Below, in pieces: positions 1-5,080 of a stretch of 25,848 nucleotides of DNA. The notes beneath the pieces were generated by a model. That model ran no database searches. It was not told the DNA's origin and was given only the letters and a program-made list of their open reading frames with translations. The stretch is from a virus, in IMG/VR virus record IMGVR_UViG_3300036466_000516, positions 1 to 25,848 of that record. One strand, given 5' to 3'. How positions within the stretch are numbered: the first letter of the stretch is position 1; every line of letters starts with the position of its first letter. The position numbers and the translations under genes were made by a program.

Positions 1-380
1 CATCGCTGCGTGAGGCGGCCAACGATAATCTTGGTGTTGACGCCACCTTGAAACTGATTATCCGCGACCTTGATATTGGCGATCTGAATATTGTGCCGCG
101 CTGGCAGGCCGTGGATTACAGCCAGCCAATCGCTGTGATCGATGACGCGCTAAAGGCAACGCACACCGCGTGCGTCGTCAATTATGCGGGGTCTGTCGGG
201 GAGCTTGATGGCAAGCCCGGTCACCTCGTATGTTGGGAGGCGAGCGGGCGCGCGCAAGCGGGCTGGTTTGATGATAATGGCCGGGGCTTTCGAAGGTTTC
301 AGGTGGTCAATGTCGCGCCGCCGGTGCCGGTGCCGGTCGCGGTCGCCTGTGGTCATGACCAGCGCGGTAGAGCGGGTTAA
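1..380 (+). CDS. 5'-truncated early phage protein, unknown function
   Basis: An open frame runs from the left edge (first whole codon at position 3) to a TAA at 378-380. The true start is outside the window. A TTG at 48 could start translation, but the reading continues sensibly upstream of it, so I treat the gene as partial. The visible ~125 residues are acidic to neutral and contain no motif I recognise. The C-terminus has a short Pro-Val run (PPVPVPVAVA) and an Arg/Gly-rich tail. The end overlaps the next gene by 26 bases, as in a compact early phage operon. The overlap leaves some doubt about where coding really ends. Function unknown. Confidence 0.5.
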   Translation, partial: SLREAANDNLGVDATLKLIIRDLDIGDLNIVPRWQAVDYSQPIAVIDDALKATHTACVVNYAGSVGELDGKPGHLVCWEASGRAQAGWFDDNGRGFRRFQVVNVAPPVPVPVAVACGHDQRGRAG

Positions 381-821
381 ATTCTTTCTTGACCGGGTTG
401 CCGAAAGCGCGCGGCCGAACCGGTATGCTGTGGTTAACCAGGACGAAGGCGGCTGGGAAATGGTCCGACTGGATGATTTGCGGGAACTGGTTGCGGATGC
501 TGCGAAAGCACCCAGCCCGGCCATCAATGACATTATCACCGAGCGCCAGCGGCAGATCGCTGTCGAGGGGTTTGACAGTGCCTGTGACGATGCCAATGCC
601 CGGCACGAACTGGCCGCGCGGCGGCGTGTTATGCCGCCAAGGCGGCTTTTCCGTCCGTCGGTGAGTGGGATTTTCTCGATGCCTTCATGCGCGCCTGGCC
701 GTGGGATGATCGCTGGTGGAAGCCGGATGGTCCACGCCGCAACCTTGTTAAGGCCGGGGCCTTGATCGTTGCTGAAATCGAGCGGCTGGACAGGCTGGAA
801 GCACAAGAGGCAAAGCCATGA
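355..821 (+). pseudogene. Small conserved phage protein, broken by a one-base frameshift
   Basis: The ATG at 355 opens a frame that reads a phage-like N-terminus (FFLDRVAESARPNRY, then ITERQRQIAVEGFDSACDDA). At about 613-618 it loses sense, becomes Arg/Pro-rich and stops at 765. The family pattern continues in another frame from about 621 to the TGA at 819: ACYAAKAAF, then WPWDDRWWKP, then RRNLVKAGALIVAEIERLDR. Adding one C in the run at 614-615 restores ELARAAACYAAKA and joins both halves into a protein of about 155 residues. I know this ERQRQ...WPWD..WWKP...AEIERLDR pattern from many phages, with no established function. The break is either a real inactivating deletion, a sequencing error in GC-rich DNA, or, less likely, recoding. 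Confidence 0.75.
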
Positions 822-895
822 AAAACCAACCCGATAAATACAATGCCGTGCCATCCGATGCCCCTGACATTGCGGCATGGGTGCTGGCGGCGTGA
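818..895 (+). CDS. Micro-ORF, 25 residues
   Basis: The ATG at 818 overlaps the stop of the preceding frame (ATGA), with a GAGG at 807-810 seven bases upstream. It encodes MKNQPDKYNAVPSDAPDIAAWVLAA and stops at 893-895, overlapping the next ATG as TGATG. The coupled start and stop and the reasonable ribosome-binding site support translation. A 25-codon ORF can arise by chance and I recognise no family. It may be a short early phage peptide or only a coupling element. Confidence 0.35.
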   Translation: MKNQPDKYNAVPSDAPDIAAWVLAA

Positions 896-987
896 TGCTG
901 GACCTGTTTGGTATTGGGTTGCTGGTTATCGTTGCTGGCGTGGCCGGGGTTGTTCTCGGTCACGCCGTGGCGGCGGTTTGGGGGTGA
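895..987 (+). CDS. Micro-ORF, 30-residue single-span membrane peptide
   Basis: The ATG at 895 shares bases with the upstream TGA (TGATG) and the frame stops at 985-987. The product begins MLDLFGIG and is almost wholly hydrophobic (LLVIVAGVAGVVLGHAVAAV), fitting one transmembrane helix of about 20 residues. Small membrane peptides are common in early phage operons, but I cannot assign a function. There is no strong SD, so expression would depend on coupling. Confidence 0.35.
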   Translation: MLDLFGIGLLVIVAGVAGVVLGHAVAAVWG

Positions 988-1018
988 TATGCCCCGTTTT
1001 CACAAAGGAGTCGTTATT

Positions 1019-1816
1019 ATGGAACGTGCTTTGAATGCAACGAATGACAATCTGTCTGGCAAGGGCGGCTTGTTCGAGATTGAAACCCGCGATTTGCCGG
1101 GCGGGGCGGTTCAAACGGTTAATGCTCGTGAACTGCATGGTTATTTACAGGTTGGTCGAGATTTTTCCAACTGGATCAAGGATCGCATCGACCGGTACGG
1201 GTTTGTCGAAGGCGAAGACTTCATCAAGGTGGAGAATTTGAGCTCGCCAAATTTGGCGAGCGCAAAATCGCGGGCGCAAATGATGGTTGATTACCATTTA
1301 AGCCTCGATATGGCGAAAGAGGTTTGCATGGTGGATAACAGCGAAAAGGGCCGTGCGGCGCGCCGTTATTTCATCGCCTGTGAACGCCGCCTGAATGAAA
1401 GCCCGGCGCGGTATCTGGCGGATATGGAGCGCCAGATGATGCGCCTGATCGAGGCACGAGTAGAACAGGCTGTTTCGCTGCGGCTGTCGTCGAATGCGCG
1501 GGTGGCGGCGCTGGAATATGTTTCGGTGCGCGAATTGCTGGTTGAACATAATGCCGTGCAAAAGGGGCGCAGCGGGCTTAATCGCAAAATCGGGGCGCGG
1601 ATGCGGGCGTGGGCGCTGCAAACCCGCCCGCCGGTTTCGGTGCGGCGCTGCCCGCATTCCGGTGTGTGGCTGTTCCCGCGTGACTTTGCCGATGATTTCA
1701 TGCGCCGCCACGGGCGCGACCTGGTGCGCGACCATAACGACCGCCAGACCGGGCAGGGGCGGTTGGGACTGGTGGCGAGCGGCAAGGTGGTGCCGTGGGG
1801 CGGCAAAAGCGCCTGA
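1019..1816 (+). CDS. AntA/AntB-type phage antirepressor
   Basis: A 265-residue protein. AntA/AntB antirepressors bind or titrate a prophage repressor and favour lytic growth. The N-terminal half carries the AntA/AntB signature: VNARELHGYLQVGRDFSNWI at about 36-55, then the RYGFVEGEDF stretch, then YHLSLDMAKEVCMVDNSEKG and ARRYFIACER at about 95-130. The C-terminal ~130 residues are basic and Arg-rich and probably form the variable DNA- or partner-binding part. I chose the ATG at 1019 because AAAGGAG (1004-1010) lies eight bases upstream. An in-frame ATG at 989 would add ten residues and has only a G-run. A second antirepressor-type gene (BRO-N) lies at 2923. Confidence 0.85.
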   Translation: MERALNATNDNLSGKGGLFEIETRDLPGGAVQTVNARELHGYLQVGRDFSNWIKDRIDRYGFVEGEDFIKVENLSSPNLASAKSRAQMMVDYHLSLDMAKEVCMVDNSEKGRAARRYFIACERRLNESPARYLADMERQMMRLIEARVEQAVSLRLSSNARVAALEYVSVRELLVEHNAVQKGRSGLNRKIGARMRAWALQTRPPVSVRRCPHSGVWLFPRDFADDFMRRHGRDLVRDHNDRQTGQGRLGLVASGKVVPWGGKSA

Positions 1817-1910
1817 CGGCGGCAACGGGTAGCGGATAACGGGGTTTTGGCGGGTCTTATGGTTATGAAATGTTTGTGTTTTTACCCAAGCCGCCAGATT
1901 GGCGGTGCGG

Positions 1911-1951
1911 GCTATCCCCCGGAACCCCGTTTCGAGGGTGTGGGGGATGGC
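1911..1951. terminator. Long stem-loop between the antirepressor and convergent antitoxin gene
   Basis: GCTATCCCCC (1911-1920) can pair with GGGGGATGGC (1942-1951) over ten base pairs with one G-U, with a smaller ACCC/GGGT helix inside. It abuts the stop codon of the minus-strand antitoxin. Neither side has a clear T-run, so a classical intrinsic terminator is unlikely. A smaller hairpin (CCGCC 1891-1895 with GGCGG 1901-1905) lies beside it. A role in insulating the two convergent transcripts is inferred. The rest of 1817-1951 shows no gene. Confidence 0.35.
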
Positions 1952-2236
1952 TTATGCGTCAACCCCCAGCCGCACCCCCAATGCGGTCATTACTTTCATG
2001 ATGGTGGCCAGTTCGGGGTTGCCTTCGGGGCGAAGGGATTTGTACAGGCTAGCCCGCGATACGCCGGCCGCCCGGGCAATGTCGGTCATGCCGCGTGCCC
2101 GGGCGACAACGCCAAGGGCGTGGGCGACAAGGGCGGGGTCGCCTTCGGCAAACACGGCATCAAGATAGGCGGCAACGTCTTCCTCGGTCTCCAGATGCGC
2201 TGCGGCATCCCACGGCATGGTTTCGGTTTTCATCAT
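1952..2236 (-). CDS. HI1420-type (HigA-like) antitoxin, helix-turn-helix
   Basis: A 94-residue antitoxin of the 'putative addiction module antidote' family (HI1420 type), expected to neutralise the adjacent toxin and repress their shared promoter. The core is an HTH: about residues 33-75 read LVAHALGVVARARGMTDIAR, AAGVSRASLYKSL, then EGNPELATIMKVMTALGVRL, with GVSRASLYKSL as recognition helix. It begins at the ATG at 2236, six bases after the toxin stop. A second ATG at 2233 is an alternative start. The acidic N-terminus (ETEEDVAAYLDAVF) probably wraps the toxin. Toxin-first order is typical of this family. The usual length is about 95-100 residues, so it looks intact. Confidence 0.88.
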   Translation of the reverse strand: MMKTETMPWDAAAHLETEEDVAAYLDAVFAEGDPALVAHALGVVARARGMTDIARAAGVSRASLYKSLRPEGNPELATIMKVMTALGVRLGVDA

Positions 2237-2242
2237 TTCGTC

Positions 2243-2533
2243 TCACAGGTTTTCGGCCAAGGCAATCGCGGCCGCAATATCGCGTTGCTGGCTGGATTTG
2301 TCGCCCCCGGCCAGCAACACCACCAGCGTGTCACCCCGCGGGATAAAGTAAATCCGGTATCCCGGCCCGTAATCAATTCTTGCTTCGGAAACACCGCTGC
2401 CAACCGGTTTGCAATCGCCAAATCCGCCGATTTTCATCCGGTCGATGCGGGCGGCAATGCGCGCACGGGCGCGACGGTCTTTCAGCCTGGTAAGCCATTT
2501 GTCAAAACGGGGTGTCTGGCGGATGTCAATCAT
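2243..2533 (-). CDS. HI1419-type RelE/ParE-superfamily toxin
   Basis: A 96-residue basic toxin matching the HI1419 upstream partner family of the RelE/ParE fold, whose members are mostly ribosome-dependent mRNA interferases. Landmarks are IRQTPRFDKWLTRLKDRRAR at the N-terminus, then DCKPVGSGVSEARIDYGPGYR and IYFIPRGDTLVVLLAGGDKS in the beta-strand core, then the C-terminal DIAAAIALAENL helix. The start at 2533 gives the normal family N-terminus (MIDIRQTP). The frame stays open far upstream, but the promoter lies only six bases before this ATG, so the longer version is not expressed from it. Full length, no lesion. It is transcribed with the antitoxin, away from the C4/BRO locus. Confidence 0.9.
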   Translation of the reverse strand: MIDIRQTPRFDKWLTRLKDRRARARIAARIDRMKIGGFGDCKPVGSGVSEARIDYGPGYRIYFIPRGDTLVVLLAGGDKSSQQRDIAAAIALAENL

Positions 2534-2539
2534 GGCGAA

Positions 2540-2568
2540 TATGTATCCTTTGAGATACAGACTGTCAA
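2540..2568 (-). promoter_or_regulatory. Toxin-antitoxin promoter with embedded palindromic operator
   Basis: On the minus strand, TTGACA (complement of 2563-2568) and TACATA (complement of 2540-2545) are separated by exactly 17 bases. Only six bases separate the -10 from the toxin ATG at 2533, so transcription should start at or next to that A, giving a leaderless mRNA. A perfect inverted repeat, TGTATC-N6-GATACA at 2542-2559, fills most of the spacer and overlaps the -10. It is the obvious site for autorepression by the HTH antitoxin. Confidence 0.75.
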
Positions 2569-2632
2569 TATTTTTAACCTTTTCCGGTTGCGGCGCGCAT
2601 TGCCCGGTTATCGGGAAAAGCGATTTTGTGAA

Positions 2633-2661
2633 TTGACCGGGCGGGGCGTCGGGCGTATGGT
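2633..2661 (+). promoter_or_regulatory. Promoter for the C4 RNA / BRO antirepressor transcript
   Basis: TTGACC (2633-2638) and TATGGT (2656-2661) are separated by 17 bases, a good sigma70-type arrangement. Transcription would start near 2668. It points away from the toxin-antitoxin promoter and would read through the leader hairpins, the C4 element and the BRO gene. The expected start leaves about 255 bases of untranslated leader. Confidence 0.55.
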
Positions 2662-2715
2662 TTGGCCTATCAACGGGAAAAATCCGTTGTGGGGGCGTCA
2701 GAACCCTCGTTTCAC

Positions 2716-2769
2716 GACGGCCAGCCGTCACGTCAGTTACGGCTATTTTTGCGCCCGGATTCCGGGTGC
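2716..2769 (+). promoter_or_regulatory. Leader hairpins that look mutually exclusive, upstream of the C4 RNA
   Basis: GACGG (2716-2720) can pair with CCGTC (2725-2729) over a four-base loop. Alternatively AGCCGT (2723-2728) pairs with ACGGCT (2739-2744), directly followed by ATTTTT (2745-2750). The two helices share bases, as in an attenuator. The second has the form of a weak intrinsic terminator. A third, stable hairpin follows at 2751-2769 (GCGCCCGG, ATT loop, CCGGGTGC). They lie between the promoter and the C4 core, so premature termination or processing there is plausible. Confidence 0.4.
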
Positions 2770-2780
2770 AGCTTCTCGCT

Positions 2781-2862
2781 TAGGGCGGGAGGGCGGTGAA
2801 TATAATACCCTTCGGGGGAATAAACCCGCCTGCCTCGTGACAGGTTCTGAACCTCCCGCCAC
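2781..2862 (+). ncRNA. C4-type antisense RNA (P1/P7 c4-like) upstream of the BRO antirepressor
   Basis: The core is closed by a perfect 9-bp inverted repeat, GGCGGGAGG (2784-2792) with CCTCCCGCC (2852-2860). Inside are a CCC-TTCG-GGG hairpin (2808-2817) preceded by AATATAATA, an AATAAACCCGCCTG stretch, and a hairpin CCTG (2829-2832 region)/CAGG (2841-2844) followed by TTCTGAACC. This order and wording match what I recall of the C4 antisense RNA motif, which in phages P1 and P7 blocks synthesis of the Ant antirepressor by pairing upstream of it. The position, about 60 bases before an antirepressor gene, is the expected one. The exact ends are not determined, because C4 is usually processed from a longer transcript. 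A covariance-model search was not possible here. Confidence 0.72.
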
Positions 2863-2903
2863 CAGTGCGGTCGTCAGAAGCCCATCGGTGGTGTTGTGTA
2901 ACG

Positions 2904-2916
2904 CTATCACGAGGGC
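2904..2916 (+). promoter_or_regulatory. C4 target / ribosome-binding region of the BRO antirepressor gene
   Basis: TCACGAGG (2907-2914) is exactly complementary to CCTCGTGA (2833-2840) in the apical loop of the C4 element. It includes the GAGGG (2911-2915) that serves as SD for the ATG at 2923. Pairing would hide the SD, as in the b'/b interaction of P1 c4. Confidence 0.65.
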
Positions 2917-2922
2917 ATCGCT

Positions 2923-3663
2923 ATGACCGCGAGTTCATTGCCGGATTGCGTCCGGTTTCACGATACAGAATTATCAATTATTGACCGTGATGGTCGGCCT
3001 TGGGTGACGAGCGCCGATTTGGCGCGGGCGCTTGGCTATGCCAATGCTAACAAGGTAACGGTTCTTTATAATCGCCTAAAAGACGAGTTTTCCGACGATA
3101 TGACCCTCTTACTCAAATTGAGTACGAGGGGGCAGGTCGCGCCAACCAACCACCGGGTATTCTCTCCGCGCGGGTGTAGAACAATAGCGTTTTTTGCCCG
3201 CACCGCCCGCGCCAAGGCATTTCGCCGCTGGGTGCTCGATGTGCTGGAAGGGCTGGAAAAGCCCGCGCCAGCCCCGCACCCCGATGCGGTAAGCAGCTTT
3301 CATTTTTCCAATGATCAGATTGCGGCCTTGCGGGCCGATATAGTGCGTGATGTGACACGGGATTTGGCGGCAAGGATGCCGTCGCCGGGGGTGGATATGC
3401 CGCGCCTGAATGCGGGCCATGCCCTGTTTGCCATCGCAGGCAAGCGGGTGATTGTTGATACCCGTGATGGCAATCCGGCGCGGGGCGACCGGGCGGTTGT
3501 GGTGCGCTGCGAGGGCGGGGGCCGTGGCCCCGAACTGGTCACGATCCTTGGCGATCCGCCGGTGCCGACATGGTTTGACCGCTGCAAGATTTATGATTCA
3601 GGCGTGCGTTATCACATTCCGGTCGGGGTGGTGATTGGCCGTGTTATTTGGGAGGGTGTGTGA
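2923..3663 (+). CDS. BRO-N domain antirepressor
   Basis: A 246-residue protein. The N-terminal BRO-N domain (about 8-110) reads VRFHDTELSIIDRDGRPWVT, SADLARALGYANANKVTVLY, then FSPRGCRTIAFFARTARAKAFRRWVLDVLEG. BRO-N proteins in phages act as DNA-binding antirepressors or regulators. The middle (about 115-160) looks like a linker. The C-terminal ~85 residues are unusual: beta-rich, with NPARGDRAVVVRCEGG and VGVVIGRVIWEGV, faintly like the C-terminal fold of S24/LexA-type repressors, though I see no clear Ser-Lys dyad. The start is the ATG at 2923 with GAGGG seven bases upstream, in the site targeted by the C4 RNA. Its stop overlaps the next start (TGATG), so it also leads the replication operon. 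Confidence 0.85.
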   Translation: MTASSLPDCVRFHDTELSIIDRDGRPWVTSADLARALGYANANKVTVLYNRLKDEFSDDMTLLLKLSTRGQVAPTNHRVFSPRGCRTIAFFARTARAKAFRRWVLDVLEGLEKPAPAPHPDAVSSFHFSNDQIAALRADIVRDVTRDLAARMPSPGVDMPRLNAGHALFAIAGKRVIVDTRDGNPARGDRAVVVRCEGGGRGPELVTILGDPPVPTWFDRCKIYDSGVRYHIPVGVVIGRVIWEGV

Positions 3664-3917
3664 TGACCGAGGAGCAGATTGCGGTTTTGACGGTGCTGGA
3701 TGCCGTTGAGAGCGAATTTATTGAGCATTCGTGCATCAAGGCCGAACGCATTGGTATGGAAAAAGGCCGGTTTTTGGCAGTTTGTCGCAAGTTGCGCGAT
3801 ATGGGCTATGCGGAATTACTACCGCTGTTTGACCTTGGGGATGGTGCGGTATGCGGCAGCGCCTATGCCCGCACCAGAAAGGGCGAAACATTGGTGTTTT
3901 TGGCGGGTGCCGCATGA
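3663..3917 (+). CDS. Small unknown protein at the head of the replication operon
   Basis: An 84-residue protein starting at the ATG at 3663, overlapping the upstream TGA, with GGGAGGG at 3650-3656. It is largely helical with a possible winged-helix feel: MTEEQIAVLTVLDAVESEFI, then ERIGMEKGRFLAVCRKLRDMGYAELLP, then ARTRKGETLVFLAG. This resembles a small MarR-like or primase-accessory wing domain, but I cannot name a family. It ends in ATGA, coupling it to the primase gene, so a role in replication control is possible. Inferred from position only. Confidence 0.7.
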   Translation: MTEEQIAVLTVLDAVESEFIEHSCIKAERIGMEKGRFLAVCRKLRDMGYAELLPLFDLGDGAVCGSAYARTRKGETLVFLAGAA

Positions 3918-5080
3918 CGGACATTAAACGTTCATTGGCTGATATGGCGGATGCTATCAAGGGGCAATACCGGCCCAGCGAGGTTGTGGGGCAGTTTGTG
4001 AAGCTGCGCCGGGCCGGGGTGGAAATGGAAGGGCTTTGCCCGTTTCACGGCGAGAAATCGCCCAGTTTCAAGGTGAATGATCGCAAGGGGGTTATTCATT
4101 GTTTTGGCTGTGGCTGGCATGGTGACGTGATTGCGTTTTATGCCGAAATACGCGGGATAGGTGCCAGCGAGGCGATACGCGCCCTGGCGTCGGATGCGGG
4201 CATTGATGACCCGGTGGCCCGCGAGCGGCTGGCGCAAAAGGCGCGGCGTGATGCCGCCCGGCGTGAGGCCGACCTTGCGGCGCAAAAGCAAACCGAGGCG
4301 GGCCGGTTAATGGCGATTTGGCAAAGCCGGTTGCCGGTTTTGGGGTCGCCTGTGGCGGATTACCTGGCGTCGCGCAAGGTGTTGCCCGATGTGGTGCCGC
4401 CGACATTGGGCTATTTGCCAGACCACCCGTATTGGAACCGGCCCGACAAGGGGCGCAGGGCGGTTTTATGCGGGCGGTTCCCCGTCATGGTGGCGATTAT
4501 GTTAATGCCCGACCGGCGCTTTGCCGGGTTGCATATGACCTATATCGCGCCCGACGGCAGCGGCAAGGCGCAACCGGTTTGCCCGGTGACGGGCGAGGTT
4601 TTGGGGGCGAAAAAGGTGCGGTCGGCCTTGCCGGACCTTTCGGGGGCCGGGATATGGTTAACGCCGATCCGGGCGCATATGGCGGTTTCAGAGGGGATTG
4701 AAAACGGTTTGACATGGATGCTGCGCCGTCCGGATTGGGGCATTGCAGCGGCCTATAGCCTTGATAATCTGGCCGGGGCCGGGCTGGGTGAGGGGCGCAA
4801 ACGCAGCGATGACCCGAAAAAACGCTTGCCCAGCAAGGCCCCGCGCATGGCCCGGCCCGGTTTTCGTCCGCCTTATGGGGATGATGAATATTCGCGCTGG
4901 AAAACCGTGCAGCATGTGCAGCGGGTGACGGTACTGGCCGATAATGACAGCAAGGACCCGATTGCGGCTGCGTGCCTGTTTGAACGGGCGCGGCGAAAAT
5001 TTCAGAATATTGGCTATGAAAGCCGGGTGTTAATGCCCCCGGCGGGAATGGATTTTAACGATATGGTCCGGGGGAAGTGA
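3914..5080 (+). CDS. DNA primase with CHC2 zinc finger and TOPRIM domain
   Basis: A 388-residue primase-like protein expected to make RNA primers for phage DNA replication. The CHC2 zinc-binding domain has C42, H45, C63 and C66 (CPFH and CFGC), with the usual LCPFHGEKSPSF and GCGWHGDVIAFY context. A charged Ala/Arg-rich linker (about 97-135) leads to a TOPRIM-like domain with AVSEGIENGLTW near 256-267 and VTVLADNDSKD near 338-348, the acidic metal-binding motifs. The ATG at 3914 overlaps the previous stop, and the stop overlaps the helicase start. It is shorter than cellular DnaG and lacks an obvious DnaB-binding domain, as in phage and plasmid primases of the Toprim_3 type. Confidence 0.9.
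   Translation: MTDIKRSLADMADAIKGQYRPSEVVGQFVKLRRAGVEMEGLCPFHGEKSPSFKVNDRKGVIHCFGCGWHGDVIAFYAEIRGIGASEAIRALASDAGIDDPVARERLAQKARRDAARREADLAAQKQTEAGRLMAIWQSRLPVLGSPVADYLASRKVLPDVVPPTLGYLPDHPYWNRPDKGRRAVLCGRFPVMVAIMLMPDRRFAGLHMTYIAPDGSGKAQPVCPVTGEVLGAKKVRSALPDLSGAGIWLTPIRAHMAVSEGIENGLTWMLRRPDWGIAAAYSLDNLAGAGLGEGRKRSDDPKKRLPSKAPRMARPGFRPPYGDDEYSRWKTVQHVQRVTVLADNDSKDPIAAACLFERARRKFQNIGYESRVLMPPAGMDFNDMVRGK

Noticed and set aside
600-630. Programmed frameshift in the gene at 355
   Set aside because: No X XXY YYZ heptamer in phase and no known recoding in this family; a missing base explains the data more simply.
150-878. A 242-codon minus-strand open frame at the left end
   Set aside because: Arg/Ser-rich, covers the clear plus-strand phage family at 355-821 and the micro-ORFs; no support.
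2243-2731. Longer toxin (162 residues)
   Set aside because: Extra N-terminus overlaps the promoter and operator, and family members begin at MIxIRQTP, which is the ATG at 2533.
2801-2806. Perfect TATAAT as a promoter -10
   Set aside because: No -35-like hexamer at 15-19 bases upstream; the bases are part of the C4 RNA sequence itself, and a good promoter lies at 2633-2661.
1847-2926. A 359-codon plus-strand open frame across the toxin-antitoxin and C4 region
   Set aside because: It lies opposite two clear minus-strand genes and across a structured RNA; composition is Gly/Asn/His-rich and no family is recognisable. A shadow of the real genes.
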